In this document: positions 9,194 to 17,922 of the stretch, in pieces | Layout of the letters: each line of letters begins with the position of its first letter | Numbering within the stretch: position 1 is the first letter of the stretch | Origin: Paraburkholderia sp. SOS3 | GTDB lineage: Bacteria; Pseudomonadota; Gammaproteobacteria; Burkholderiales; Burkholderiaceae | Direction of reading: 5' to 3' | Length of the DNA: 64,000 nucleotides | Assembly: GCF_001922345.1 (NCBI RefSeq) | Contig: NZ_CP018812.1 | Coordinates: 1,116,001-1,180,000 of the forward strand | Translations under genes and position numbers: made by a program | Notes under the pieces: model-generated | The model's database searches: none | Told to the model about the DNA's origin: nothing | Seen by the model: only the letters and a program-made list of their open reading frames with translations

Positions 9194-10450
9194 TCAATTG
9201 CCGTACGCCGACTTGCTGTAGAACGCGGCCTGTGCGCTCGGCACGACGTTGTTGATGACGCGGCCCCAGCGGACGACCGCGGCCGTATCGACGAACACGA
9301 CGTCTTTCGCCTTGAGCTCGAAGTTCTCGGCGAGCGCGAGCGCGCTCGGGTTCGACGCGTCGAGGTGGAAGATCACGTGCTTGTCGGCGGTGATATTGCG
9401 CACGACGTAGACCTGTTTCGCGTCGGCCGTGTTCTGGCTCACGCCGCCGGCATCGCCGAGCGCCTCGTTGAGCGACAGCTCGCCGTTGCGCAGGAACAGC
9501 GTGGTCGGGCGCGTGACTTCGCCCATCAGGAATACCTTGCTGTCCTCGCGGGCGAACACGCGAACCATGTCGCCGTTGCGCAGCAAGACGTCCGACGGAT
9601 TGATGCCCTTGTCGACCAGCGCGGGGATATCGACGATGACGGATTTGCCGTCGCGAATCACTGCGATATTCGCGCGGTCGCCGACCGCGGTGAAACCCCC
9701 CGCGCGATTGATCGCCTCGGTCAGCGTCATCGGCACGTCGTTGAAGATCTGCAGACCCGGCGAGCGCACTTCACCGTCCATGTAGACGCGCTTGCTTCGG
9801 TACGACTGCACGCGCAGCGTGATCTGCGGGTTGCGCACATATTTGCCGAGTTGCACGGCGAGCGCGTTGCGCGCCTGCATCTCGGTGAGTCCGCCGACGT
9901 GAACCGCGCCCGCATAGGCGAACTGGATCATGCCGTTGGTATCGACGGTGTAGCCCGTCGACACCGAGGCCGAACCCGTGAAGTCGATCCCGACCGTCTG
10001 CACGTTCGTGGTCGGCAGGTTCAGCTCGGGGTGGTCCCAGACCTCGATGGCGAGCACGTCGCCGGGGCCGATCCTGTAAGGCGACGGCGTGGCGAACAGC
10101 GCCTGCACGTCCGCCGGAATACGGGTCGGCGCGGCGAGCCGCTCGGCCTTGATCAGCGCGGGGGTGATCTCGGTCAGCGCACCGGGAGGCGGCTGATCGC
10201 CGTTGGCCGTGGCCGAACCCGTGGTGTGCGCGGCGGGCATACCCGACACGGTCGTGCCGTAGGTATCCTGATTCATGCTGCTGTAATGCTGGCCCGGATC
10301 GAATCCGCAAGCGCCGAGCGAGAGCAGCAGCGCCAGCGCGCCGCCAAGCCCGAGCGTGCGCAGCGCGTGCGCCGCACGCCGCGGCCGTTGGAGGAACGTG
10401 TGAACCGGCGAAGATGGCGGCAGGGAAGCGGTATGTCCGATCTGATTCAT
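9194..10450 (-). CDS. Outer-membrane polysaccharide export lipoprotein (Wza-like)
   Basis: 418 residues with a long N-terminus, then a signal peptide ending in the lipobox LSLGAC (lipidated Cys48). The mature part contains the Poly_export domain (YRIGPGDVLAIEVWDHPELN) followed by SLBB repeats (VYMDGEVRSPG…, VFLMGEVTRPT…). The protein forms the outer-membrane channel for high-molecular-weight polysaccharide and works with the adjacent Wzc-like kinase. A 126-bp gap separates the two genes, in which I see no clear terminator. It lies directly downstream of the GlxA-type regulator on the same strand. Confidence 0.93.
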   Translation of the reverse strand: MNQIGHTASLPPSSPVHTFLQRPRRAAHALRTLGLGGALALLLSLGACGFDPGQHYSSMNQDTYGTTVSGMPAAHTTGSATANGDQPPPGALTEITPALIKAERLAAPTRIPADVQALFATPSPYRIGPGDVLAIEVWDHPELNLPTTNVQTVGIDFTGSASVSTGYTVDTNGMIQFAYAGAVHVGGLTEMQARNALAVQLGKYVRNPQITLRVQSYRSKRVYMDGEVRSPGLQIFNDVPMTLTEAINRAGGFTAVGDRANIAVIRDGKSVIVDIPALVDKGINPSDVLLRNGDMVRVFAREDSKVFLMGEVTRPTTLFLRNGELSLNEALGDAGGVSQNTADAKQVYVVRNITADKHVIFHLDASNPSALALAENFELKAKDVVFVDTAAVVRWGRVINNVVPSAQAAFYSKSAYGN

Positions 10451-10528
10451 CTAGTTCGTAGCTGAACGACTGAAGGCCGGCAGACGTGATCCGCCGGATG
10501 AGCCACCTGTAGAGGAGTCAATAACCGC

Positions 10529-11548
10529 TCAGGATGCAGCCTGGTTCTGGCGGTTCTGCAAGCGATATTCGGTTGGCGAGACGAAGAGCCGCTTGCGAAA
10601 AATCTTTGCAAGCCGGTCGCCGTTGGCCATGCCGATGCGTCGTGCGATCTTGTCGACCGGCAGGTCGGTTTCGATCAGCAGACGGCACACCATGTCGAGG
10701 CGTGCGCGCAACAGATACTCGGACGGCGTGATGCCGATTTCATCCTTGAAACGGCGCAGATAGTTGCGCTCGCTCATTGCCGCGACCTGCGCGGCGTCGG
10801 CGACCGATATGGATCGCTCGCAGTTGTCCTTGAGCCAGCGTGCGGACGCGCGGACCTTGTCGGCCACGCTGGTGACGCCTGCTTCGGCGAGCAGCATGGC
10901 GAGCTTGGCGCCGGTGCCGGGCAGGACCTGTTCGCCGACTTCGCGCGCGACGTCATGACCGAGGTCGTACTTGACGAGCATCAGCGCGCTGGCCATTGCC
11001 GAAAAGCAGTCCTCGTCGCTGTCCGCATCGCCGTGGCTGCCGAATCCGGGCCTGTCGCCCGCGCCCATCAGGCCCGGCGAAGCGAAGTTCGAGCGCGTGC
11101 CCGGCGTGCCGCGCAACGTTCCGCTCGCATAGCCGAAGCGCATCCGGCCGAGCAACGCTTCTTCGAGCGAGGCATCCTGCGCGCCTTTGCCGCCGCCGAT
11201 GAACAGCGCGTCGAAATTCTGGTACTGGCGCACGTCGAAGCGCTCGGTCCACAGATGCACCGACGACGAGCACGGCACGTTGCCGCCGGCGAGCGACAGC
11301 ATCTTGACGGTATATATCCAGTTCACCGCGCTTCCCGCGACGGCCAACTGGTTCGCCTTGTTGAACACCTCGGCGACGATGCCGGCGCGCAGCAGCGAAA
11401 AGCCCTCGAACAGGACGATACCGATCTGGCGCGCGGGGCCCCGCGCCGCCGTCCACGGTTCGGGACTATTGCCGGAGACCGTCTCCACTTCCTTGACGAG
11501 GCGGGGAACGATACGGTCTGACTCTACAAGCTGTGCAACGTACGGCAT
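10529..11548 (-). CDS. GlxA-family transcriptional regulator (DJ-1/PfpI-like domain plus AraC HTH)
   Basis: 339 residues. An N-terminal DJ-1/PfpI-like domain (IGIVLFEGFSLLRAGIVAEVF… to about residue 215, including FIGGGKGAQD) is followed by two AraC helix-turn-helix motifs in the last 100 residues (SVADAAQVAAMSERNYLRRFKDEIGITPSEYLLRAR). The nucleophile-elbow position appears not to be cysteine, so the first domain is probably a sensor, not an enzyme. GAGGAAA lies before the ATG. Same strand as, and just upstream of, the wza-like gene, so it is the likely local regulator of the exopolysaccharide operon; this is inferred from position. Confidence 0.88.
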   Translation of the reverse strand: MPYVAQLVESDRIVPRLVKEVETVSGNSPEPWTAARGPARQIGIVLFEGFSLLRAGIVAEVFNKANQLAVAGSAVNWIYTVKMLSLAGGNVPCSSSVHLWTERFDVRQYQNFDALFIGGGKGAQDASLEEALLGRMRFGYASGTLRGTPGTRSNFASPGLMGAGDRPGFGSHGDADSDEDCFSAMASALMLVKYDLGHDVAREVGEQVLPGTGAKLAMLLAEAGVTSVADKVRASARWLKDNCERSISVADAAQVAAMSERNYLRRFKDEIGITPSEYLLRARLDMVCRLLIETDLPVDKIARRIGMANGDRLAKIFRKRLFVSPTEYRLQNRQNQAAS

Positions 11549-11562
11549 GTCGCGTTTCCTCA

Positions 11563-11572
11563 GAAACGTTTC
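11563..11572. promoter_or_regulatory. GAAACGTTTC palindrome in the leader of the GlxA-type gene
   Basis: A perfect 10-bp palindrome 15 bp upstream of the regulator's start codon, next to its ribosome-binding site. The core AAACGTTT resembles LacI/PurR-family half-sites, but no LacI-family gene is present here. At this length chance is a real alternative. Confidence 0.25.
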
Positions 11573-11627
11573 CCCGGGATGTCGTCATTTTGTTTTGTGC
11601 GTCGTGCTGCATGTGCTGCTTACTGCT

Positions 11628-12035
11628 TCATATCGGGCTGAGTTGCTCCTGTGCCCCGTCTGACGGTTGAAGCGCCTTCGGCTGGCTCCGGTTCGAGCCG
11701 TCGGCCACGGGCTTCAACCGTGCGGGATTGATGTTGTCGATGCAGCGCGCGTTGACCGCGACCATCTCTGTGCCATCCGGCATCTCGCTATAAAAGAACG
11801 TCTCGACGCCGCAGACCGAACAGACCTGATGTCTGCTCGCGCGCCGGTTGAAACCGTATTCCTGCGTGCTGCCGCCGGCGGTCACCCGGAAACGCTCCGG
11901 CGCCGCGAACCAGAAGATCAGACCGCGCTTCCTGCAGTTCGAGCAGTTGCACGAGATCGTGTGGTCCAGGTCGAGATCGATGGTGAAGCGCACGGCGCCA
12001 CAGTCGCAACCGCCCGCGTAGTGCTGCTGTGCCAT
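11628..12035 (-). CDS. GFA-family (glutathione-dependent formaldehyde-activating enzyme-like) zinc protein
   Basis: About 135 residues from an ATG at 12035, preceded by GAGGAGA. The GFA zinc-ligand pattern is intact: CDCGAVRF near residue 10, CNCSNCRKRG near 31 and VCSVCGVETFF near 78. These small beta-tent proteins bind two zinc ions; the founder was reported to catalyse formation of S-hydroxymethylglutathione, but most homologues have no proven activity. An open frame extends upstream to 12176 without family similarity, so I trimmed it. A second GFA gene lies at 18838-19251. Confidence 0.85.
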   Translation of the reverse strand: MAQQHYAGGCDCGAVRFTIDLDLDHTISCNCSNCRKRGLIFWFAAPERFRVTAGGSTQEYGFNRRASRHQVCSVCGVETFFYSEMPDGTEMVAVNARCIDNINPARLKPVADGSNRSQPKALQPSDGAQEQLSPI

Positions 12036-12667
12036 GTCTCTCCTCATTCGCGTCAAACGCGCCTCGGGTCGCAGGCGATGCGGTGATCGGAGGATGCCGC
12101 CGCAACTCCTGACGCACTTGCGCACCGCGCAGGCTCCAAGGCACGTGCAGTATATCGAGAACAAATGATTGCACACGCAACGGCACTGCGAAATTGCAAA
12201 ATTAATTCCGAACGAATGCGCCGACCTTTGTCAGTTCACATTCAGTTCACATTTGGAAAATTATTCATGGTATTTGCATGCACAGCGCATTTTTGAATAA
12301 AGTTTTTTTGCGTATTTTTTGTTATAAGGATGTCGCAAATCCTTGCTACAGAAAGGTTTGACGCCGGTGTTTCACACGTCTAGTTCAAGTGGCTGGTTCG
12401 TGGAGCAGCAACATGGTTTATTCGATAAATGCTTTGGAAATGTGCTCAACAAAGGAATCGTGGCATGCCATGCAGTCGTGGGAAAAAGATGGTTTTGGCG
12501 GATAAAGACTGGCGGAAAAAGGCTAATAATTTAACTTTCCCAAACCACTGCCGTACTTTAGATTGAGCGACGCCGCGTCGGCCGGCCCCAGCCGGCCATG
12601 GCGGCGCGGCCGCCAGCCGCATGTCGGCGAGAAGCCGACCGGCGAAACCCCATTCGGAGAAGAGCGC
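12036..12667. other. Intergenic AT-rich island between GFA and family 4 glycosyltransferase genes
   Basis: A 632-bp stretch without a convincing gene. Its middle (about 12170-12550) is strikingly AT-rich against the surrounding GC-rich DNA, with long T runs (12303-12320). It must hold promoters for the divergent flanking genes. A possible -35/-10 pair for the plus strand is TTGCAT at 12274 and AATAAA at 12296, but this is weak. No terminator-like hairpin with a U tract is evident. Such islands in Burkholderia-type genomes are often H-NS-bound regulatory regions; that is inference here. Confidence 0.5.
12231..12252. repeat. Tandem direct repeat, two copies of TCAGTTCACAT
   Basis: Two perfect head-to-tail copies of an 11-bp unit inside the AT-rich island. 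A spacing of 11 bp, about one helical turn, puts both copies on the same DNA face, as in response-regulator or AraC-type activator sites. It may control the glycosyltransferase gene 415 bp downstream or the GFA gene. Confidence 0.5.
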
Positions 12668-13915
12668 ATGAGCAACGGGGACATCGAGACGCCCGCCGGG
12701 CGCGTGTCGCCGGGGCGCAGTACGGGCGCAGCCAATCGCGCAGCCGGTCCCGTGCGCATCGCGATCGTTCATGACTGGCTCGTGACCTATGCGGGCGCCG
12801 AACACGTCCTCGAGCAGATCATCGCGTGCTTTCCAGACGCCGACCTGTTCGCGCTGGTCGACTTTCTCGAAGACCGCTCATTTCTGCGCGGCAAGCCGGT
12901 CAGGACCACCTTCATCCAGAAGCTGCCGCGGGCGCGCGCAAAGTACCGCGCGTATCTGCCGCTGATGCCGTTTGCTATCGAGCAGTTCGATCTGTCCGCG
13001 TACGACGTCGTGATCTCGAACAGCGTTGCCGTCGCGAAGGGCGTGCTGACCGGCCCCGACCAGGTGCATATCAGCTATGTGCATTCGCCGATCCGCTATG
13101 CGTGGGACCTGCAGCACCCGTACCTGAACCAGGCGAAGCGGACGAGCGGACTCAAATCCCTATTCACGCGGCTTCTCCTGCACTATCTGCGAACCTGGGA
13201 CGTCCCGCCCGTCAACACGGTCGACTCGTTCATTGCCAGTTCGACGACGGGTGCACGCCGGATCTGGAAGGTCTATCAGCGTGATGCCGCAGTGATCTTT
13301 CCACCGGTGGATGTCGAAGGCTTCGCGTTGCATGTGCAGAAAGAAGATTTTTATCTGACCGCGGCGCAGCTCGTGCCCGACCGCAGGATCGACCTGATTG
13401 TCGAAGCGTTCGCGCAGATGCCCGAGCGGCGGCTCGTCGTGATCGGCGACGGCCCTGAGATGCGCAAGTTGAGTGCGATGTCGGCGCCGAATGTCGAGGT
13501 GATGGGCGCTCAGCCGTTCGCGGTGCTGCGCGACCGGATGCGGCGCGCCAAGGCGTTCGTGTTTGCCGCCCAGGAAGACTTCGGCACCGCGGTCGTCGAA
13601 GCGCAGGCATGCGGCACGCCGGTGATCGCGTTCGGCAAGGGCGGTGTGCTCGAAACGGTGCGGGGTCTGTCCGACGCGCACCCGACCGGCATGGTGTTCG
13701 GCGAACAGACGGCGCAAGCGATCGTCGCGGCGGTCGAAGACTTTGCGGCGGATCCGCGTCGGTTCTCGCCGATCGATTGCCGTACGAATGCCGAGCGTTT
13801 CTCGGCGGCGCTGTTTCGTACGCGCTTCTTCGCGCATGTGCGCGCGAGGGTTCCGGCGTTGCGAGACGCGGCGCTGCCGATGCTCGAGGCGCCTCGCCAA
13901 GGGGGAGTGCGTTGA
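12668..13915 (+). CDS. Glycosyltransferase family 4
   Basis: 415 residues from the ATG at 12668, with GGAGA about nine bases before it. A GT-B fold enzyme: the N-terminal domain begins VRIAIVHDWLVTYAGAEHVLEQI and the C-terminal domain ends with the donor-site motif EDFGTAVVEAQACGTPVIAFGKGG (the E-x7-E signature). VHISYVHSPIRYAWDL near residue 135 is typical of WbaZ/mannosyl- or fucosyl-transferase-like members. It points away from the minus-strand EPS operon but most likely acts on the same repeat unit. An open frame runs upstream to 12563 without recognisable sequence. Confidence 0.9.
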   Translation: MSNGDIETPAGRVSPGRSTGAANRAAGPVRIAIVHDWLVTYAGAEHVLEQIIACFPDADLFALVDFLEDRSFLRGKPVRTTFIQKLPRARAKYRAYLPLMPFAIEQFDLSAYDVVISNSVAVAKGVLTGPDQVHISYVHSPIRYAWDLQHPYLNQAKRTSGLKSLFTRLLLHYLRTWDVPPVNTVDSFIASSTTGARRIWKVYQRDAAVIFPPVDVEGFALHVQKEDFYLTAAQLVPDRRIDLIVEAFAQMPERRLVVIGDGPEMRKLSAMSAPNVEVMGAQPFAVLRDRMRRAKAFVFAAQEDFGTAVVEAQACGTPVIAFGKGGVLETVRGLSDAHPTGMVFGEQTAQAIVAAVEDFAADPRRFSPIDCRTNAERFSAALFRTRFFAHVRARVPALRDAALPMLEAPRQGGVR

Positions 13916-14047
13916 GTTACGTTTCGTTTGACCGGGAATGGCGCTTCGACACTTCGAGGTCGACCACGCCGTCGTGACTGGCCGCTCGCCAGGGGCAACG
14001 TTGCAATCGAGTATCAACCGCTGCTTTGGCGTCGCGCGTCGCAAACG

Positions 14048-14069
14048 GTGTCATGCGGGTGTCATGCGG
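14048..14069. repeat. Short tandem repeat, two copies of GTGTCATGCGG
   Basis: Two head-to-tail copies of an 11-bp unit in the 155-bp gap between the converging glycosyltransferase and Mo-oxidoreductase genes, directly beside the latter's stop codon. No function is evident and no terminator-like U tract is seen in this gap. Confidence 0.3.
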
Positions 14070-14070
14070 T

Positions 14071-14829
14071 TCAAACTCCGGCGAACCAGTCGTATCCCTG
14101 CTTCTCCCAGTACCCGCCCGGGAACGTGTTGGTTACCTCGATCGCCTCGATATTCTTCGCACTCTTGAATCCGAGCTTCGTCGGAATCCGCAATCGCACC
14201 GGCGCGCCCCATTGAGGCTCGAGCGCTTGCGAGTCGAAATCGAGTGCGAGCAGGGTCTGCGGATGAAGCGCGCTTGCCATGTCGATACTGGTCGAATACC
14301 CGTCGAAGCACGTGAACGCGACATAGCGCGCGCTCAGATCGGCGCCGACGTGACGGAGAAACACATGTAGCGGCACGCCGCTCCATTGACCGATCTGGCT
14401 CCAGCCTTCAATGCAGATATGCCGCGTGATCTGGCTTTCCTGCGGCAGCGCCATCAGCGCCGCGAGTGTCCACGGCCGCTTCTCGGCGACGCGTCCCGCG
14501 ACATTGAGCAGCCAGCCGTCCGGTACTTCCCGCACCTGCCATTCCGGGTAATACGCGTTGAAGCGGAACGGCCGCGTGATCGCGCTCGCCGGATACGTTT
14601 GCACGAGCCGGTCGCGGCTGAACAGCGCCGCCTGAACCCGATCGTCGAAGCGAAGCATGGATTCGAGCGCCGCGTCGACGCCGGAATGAGTCGAGAGGTC
14701 GCAGCCGCTCAACAGCGCGAGGCCGCCCAGCGAAAGTGTCCGACGCAAAAAGCCTCGCCGGCTGGCACGGGCCAGCTCCGTTCTGATTTCGTCGGCATTC
14801 ACCGCAACGTGATTGCGTTTGTCTGTCAT
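14071..14829 (-). CDS. Molybdopterin-dependent oxidoreductase, sulfite-oxidase/MsrP-like
   Basis: 252 residues from the ATG at 14829 (GGAGGAAC before it). The N-terminus reads RASRRGFLRRTLSLGGLALLSGC, giving both a twin-arginine export motif and a lipobox (Cys43), so it is probably a Tat-exported membrane-anchored lipoprotein. The sulfite-oxidase fold is shown by RHICIEGWSQIGQWSGVPL, with Cys139 as the likely molybdenum ligand, and by FTCFDGYSTSI and LRIPTKLGFKSAKNIEAI. It overlaps the upstream cytochrome b gene by 4 bp (ATGA), so the two form a reductase/electron-donor pair like MsrP/MsrQ, although the membrane partner is of another family. Its substrate is unknown. Confidence 0.88.
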   Translation of the reverse strand: MTDKRNHVAVNADEIRTELARASRRGFLRRTLSLGGLALLSGCDLSTHSGVDAALESMLRFDDRVQAALFSRDRLVQTYPASAITRPFRFNAYYPEWQVREVPDGWLLNVAGRVAEKRPWTLAALMALPQESQITRHICIEGWSQIGQWSGVPLHVFLRHVGADLSARYVAFTCFDGYSTSIDMASALHPQTLLALDFDSQALEPQWGAPVRLRIPTKLGFKSAKNIEAIEVTNTFPGGYWEKQGYDWFAGV

Positions 14830-15452
14830 CGCTGTTCCTCCGTTTCGCGAGGCTCGGCGACGATCATCGATTTCAACGTCCGCGGGTGGATCGCGACGAG
14901 TGTGACGTGAACGACCGCGAACGCGACAATCCCGAACATGATCGCGAGATGGATATGGCGCGCGAGCGGATAGCCGCCGAATGCATACGCAAGCCAGCCG
15001 AACTGCACCGGCTTCCAGATCGCGAGTCCGGTCGCTACCTGCAACACGACGGCGACGATCACGCCCACATAGAGGCCGCGTTGCACTGCGTTGTAATGCC
15101 CGAGCCGGTGCCCAAGCCGCAAACGCAGTGCCGCGACGAGATCGCGTGCGAACGCACCGATCGAAGGCGGCTGCAGATCGTCGCGGAAATGGCCGGATGC
15201 GAAGCCGTAAAGCAGATACGCGAGCCCATCGGCGCACAGCAGCCACATCGCGCTCAGATGCCATGCAAGGGCGCCGCCGAGCCAGCCGCCGAGACCCGTC
15301 CAGGCCGGAAAGACAAACGGCAGATCGGGCGATGCGTTGTAGATTTCCCAGCCGCTGAAAATCATGCATCCCATCGCGTAGACGCCGATCCAGTGCATCA
15401 CGCGGATCGGAACCGGATGAGCGGGCCGCGACGACCCATGAGCATGGCGCAT
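14826..15452 (-). CDS. Membrane cytochrome b (b561 / Ni-Fe hydrogenase b-subunit type)
   Basis: 208 residues with about four membrane segments and haem-ligand histidines in the usual places (VMHWIGVYAMGCMIF, LAWHLSAMWLL, GHYNAVQRGLY, RHIHLAIMFGIVAFAVVHVTLVA). Members pass quinol electrons to periplasmic oxidoreductases. GAGGAG precedes the ATG. Its start lies only about 30 bp beyond an intrinsic terminator of the preceding gene, leaving little room for its own promoter. The 4-bp overlap with the Mo-oxidoreductase indicates translational coupling and a joint complex. Confidence 0.88.
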   Translation of the reverse strand: MRHAHGSSRPAHPVPIRVMHWIGVYAMGCMIFSGWEIYNASPDLPFVFPAWTGLGGWLGGALAWHLSAMWLLCADGLAYLLYGFASGHFRDDLQPPSIGAFARDLVAALRLRLGHRLGHYNAVQRGLYVGVIVAVVLQVATGLAIWKPVQFGWLAYAFGGYPLARHIHLAIMFGIVAFAVVHVTLVAIHPRTLKSMIVAEPRETEEQR

Positions 15453-15481
15453 CGGCGTCTCCTCAAAATGAAGTTGGCATG

Positions 15482-15508
15482 ACGAAAAACCCGGTGGGGC
15501 ACCGGGTT
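15482..15508 (-). terminator. Intrinsic terminator after the secreted-protein gene
   Basis: On the minus strand a perfect 9-bp stem (AACCCGGTG / CACCGGGTT, 15488-15508) with a 3-base loop runs into TTTTT. It sits 5 bp past the stop codon at 15514 and about 30 bp before the cytochrome b start codon, so it separates the two genes or attenuates read-through between them. Confidence 0.85.
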
Positions 15509-15513
15509 GCGGT

Positions 15514-16206
15514 TTACATCGGGGGCTTCACGCCGCCGATGCCGACAGCGACGAGACCGGCCGTCGCCTGGCCGCCATTCGTCACCGCCTGCACGAAGAC
15601 CGATGCGCCTTGCGTCAGGTCTGCCGTCGTGCCGGGACGAAACGTGACGACCGGCGCGGTCGGCGGCACGAGGATGCTTTGCTCGCCGCCCTTGTAGGAA
15701 ACAGTCAGCTTCTTCACGCCGTTCTGCGCGGACGACGCGCTGACGTTGCCGTTCGTCATCGCGCTGTTTACCGTCGCGCCGGAAGGCGTGGAGACCGATG
15801 CGACATTGCCGTTCGTCATGGCGCTCGACGTGGTCGAATGACCGCCGGCGAGCGTCGTATCGGGCAGCTTGTCCCATGCATAGTGACCTTCGCCGACGCC
15901 CTTCATCGCGGCCGGAAAGACGACGACTTCGAGCGCGACCTGGGTCGGGCCGACGCTCTTGGTCGCCGTGCCGATGTAGCTGCCTTGCTCGATCTTGTCG
16001 AGACTCGAATTGACCACGCCGAGGTATTTCGTGTCGGCGGTGAGCGCGATCGGCAGATCGTCTCCTGCCGTGGTATGCACGACGATCTTGCCGGCCTCGA
16101 CCGACGAAATGGTGCCGCGAATGCGCGAAGGGGCGGCAGGCGGGGCGGCGATGGCCGTTACGCTGGAGAACAGGAGGGCGGCAAGCGCGAGGCTCATTCG
16201 TTTCAT
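15514..16206 (-). CDS. Secreted protein of unknown function with duplicated SAMTNGNV motif
   Basis: 230 residues from the ATG at 16206, with AAGGAAC before it. A clear signal peptide (MKRMSLALAALLFSSVTAIA, cut near AIA-APP) exports it. The first 80 mature residues (RIRGTISSVEAGKIVVHTTAGDD…LGVVNSSLDKIEQGSYIGTA) look like a small beta-barrel of the DUF5666 type. The middle has two copies of SAMTNGNV separated by a Ser/Thr-rich linker, and the rest is beta-rich and Gly/Val-rich. No catalytic motif is visible. It lies upstream of the cytochrome b/Mo-oxidoreductase pair and may be a related periplasmic partner, but the terminator between them argues for separate control. Confidence 0.75.
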   Translation of the reverse strand: MKRMSLALAALLFSSVTAIAAPPAAPSRIRGTISSVEAGKIVVHTTAGDDLPIALTADTKYLGVVNSSLDKIEQGSYIGTATKSVGPTQVALEVVVFPAAMKGVGEGHYAWDKLPDTTLAGGHSTTSSAMTNGNVASVSTPSGATVNSAMTNGNVSASSAQNGVKKLTVSYKGGEQSILVPPTAPVVTFRPGTTADLTQGASVFVQAVTNGGQATAGLVAVGIGGVKPPM

Positions 16207-16381
16207 CGTTGTTCCTTTTTCAGACGGGTAGAGAGTGGATCGGCAGGCATCGGGATGCGTATTCGCATCGAGCCCGTGGACCACAGCATGGCGCCGCGCG
16301 GGCTTTGCCGGTATCGGTCAAATGTCCGATGCAGGCGATTGCCTGACCAGAACGGCTGGCGCCGCTGAAAATTGCGCGGCC

Positions 16382-16411
16382 AAAAAAAAGACCGGGGTGT
16401 GTGCCCCGGTC
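16382..16411 (-). terminator. Intrinsic terminator after the aldehyde dehydrogenase gene
   Basis: On the minus strand an 8-bp perfect stem (GACCGGGG / CCCCGGTC, loop of 6) is followed by eight T residues. It lies 66 bp past the stop codon at 16477 and ends that transcript before the secreted-protein gene. Confidence 0.88.
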
Positions 16412-16476
16412 TGTGTGCCGCGCCAAGCGCCGATATGGCGACGCGCATTGGCGCGCGCCGGCCATCCTGCCTTACG

Positions 16477-17922
16477 CTACGCCGACATCACGGTCACCGA
16501 CTTCGTCACGAGGTACGGCTCGAGCGCTTCCGGGCCGCCTTCCGAACCGTAGCCCGAATCCTTGACGCCGCCAAACGGCATTTCCGGCCACGGCGTGGCG
16601 GGCTGATTGATCCACAGCATGCCGACTTCGACCGAATTCGACAGCAGATGCACATTGCGGAACGAACGCGTGAATGCGTAACCCGCCAGACCGTAAGGCA
16701 GGCGGTTGGCTTCCGCAATCGCGTCCTCGAGCGAATCGAAGCCGCGAATCGCCGCGATCGGACCGAACGGCTCTTCGTTGAACACGTCGGCGTCGAGCGG
16801 CACATCGGTCAGCACGGTCGGGCGGAAGAAGTTGCCCGCATCCGAAAAACGCTCGCCGCCCGTCGCCACGGTCGCGCCTTTCGCGCGCGCGTTGGCGACG
16901 ATGTTTGTCATCGCGGTCAAACGGCGCGGATTCGCGAGCGGTCCGAGCGTCGTGCCTTCGGCGAGACCGTCGCCGAGCTTCAGCCCTTCCGCGTGCTTGA
17001 CGAGTGCACGCGCAAACTCTTCGCGCACGCTGTTGTGCACGAGGAAGCGCGTCGGCGAGATGCACACCTGGCCCGCGTTACGGAATTTAGCGCCACCCGA
17101 CGCGCGCACGGCGAGTTCGATATCGGCGTCTTCCGCGACGATCACCGGCGCATGGCCGCCGAGTTCCATCGTCGCGCGCTTCATGTGCTGGCCGGCGAGC
17201 GCCGCCAGTTGCTTGCCGACCGCCGTCGAACCCGTGAAGGTGACCTTACGGATGACCGGATGCGAGATCAGGAAGCGCGAGATCTCGGCCGGGTCGCCGT
17301 ATACGAGGCCGACCACGCCGGCCGGCACGCCGGCATCGACGAACGCGCGCAGCAGCTGCGCAGGCGATGCAGGCGTTTCTTCCGGCGCTTTCACGATGAA
17401 AGAGCAACCGGTGGTGAGCGCCGCCGACAGTTTCCGCACGACCTGGTTGACCGGGAAGTTCCACGGCGTAAAGGCCGCGACCGGCCCGACCGGTTCCTTG
17501 ATGACCGTTTGCTGGGCGGCGGGATTGCGCGGCGGCACGATGCGGCCATATACGCGCCGGCCTTCGTCGGCGAACCAGTCGATGATGTCGGCGCCCGACA
17601 TGACTTCGATGCGCGCTTCGGCAAACGGCTTGCCCTGTTCCTGCGTCATCAGCCGGGCAATCGAATCGGCGCGCTCGCGCAGCAACGCGGCGGCCTTGCG
17701 CATCATCGCCGCGCGATCGAACGCCGGAATCTTGCGCCAGGTGTCGAAGCCGCGCCGCGCCGCTGCGACCGCACGCTCGAGGTCGGCGACGCCGGCGTGC
17801 GCGACCTTGCCGATCACATTACCGGTTGCGGGATTGACGACGTCGATGGTTTTGCCGCTTGCGCTGGCGCACCATTCGCCGTCGATAAGCAAAAGGGTAT
17901 CGGTGTAAGTTGCGGTATCCAT
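16477..17922 (-). CDS. NAD(P)-dependent succinate-semialdehyde dehydrogenase family (GabD-like)
   Basis: 481 residues from the ATG at 17922 (GGAGA before it). A complete ALDH: NAD-binding [12 protein letters not shown], catalytic Glu253 in TMELGGHAP and catalytic Cys287 in [12 protein letters not shown], with the standard 34-residue spacing. [17 protein letters not shown] and [10 protein letters not shown] are typical of succinate-semialdehyde dehydrogenases, which take GABA- or putrescine-derived semialdehyde to succinate. Close relatives also oxidise glutarate semialdehyde or alpha-ketoglutarate semialdehyde, so the substrate is only probable. It stands as a single transcription unit ending at the terminator at 16382. 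Confidence 0.9.
   Translation of the reverse strand: MDTATYTDTLLLIDGEWCASASGKTIDVVNPATGNVIGKVAHAGVADLERAVAAARRGFDTWRKIPAFDRAAMMRKAAALLRERADSIARLMTQEQGKPFAEARIEVMSGADIIDWFADEGRRVYGRIVPPRNPAAQQTVIKEPVGPVAAFTPWNFPVNQVVRKLSAALTTGCSFIVKAPEETPASPAQLLRAFVDAGVPAGVVGLVYGDPAEISRFLISHPVIRKVTFTGSTAVGKQLAALAGQHMKRATMELGGHAPVIVAEDADIELAVRASGGAKFRNAGQVCISPTRFLVHNSVREEFARALVKHAEGLKLGDGLAEGTTLGPLANPRRLTAMTNIVANARAKGATVATGGERFSDAGNFFRPTVLTDVPLDADVFNEEPFGPIAAIRGFDSLEDAIAEANRLPYGLAGYAFTRSFRNVHLLSNSVEVGMLWINQPATPWPEMPFGGVKDSGYGSEGGPEALEPYLVTKSVTVMSA

Noticed and set aside
7445..10465. Open frame of 1006 codons on the plus strand opposite wza/wzc
   Set aside because: It is antisense to two clearly recognised genes; its product is Arg/Ala/Asp-rich nonsense produced by codon bias.
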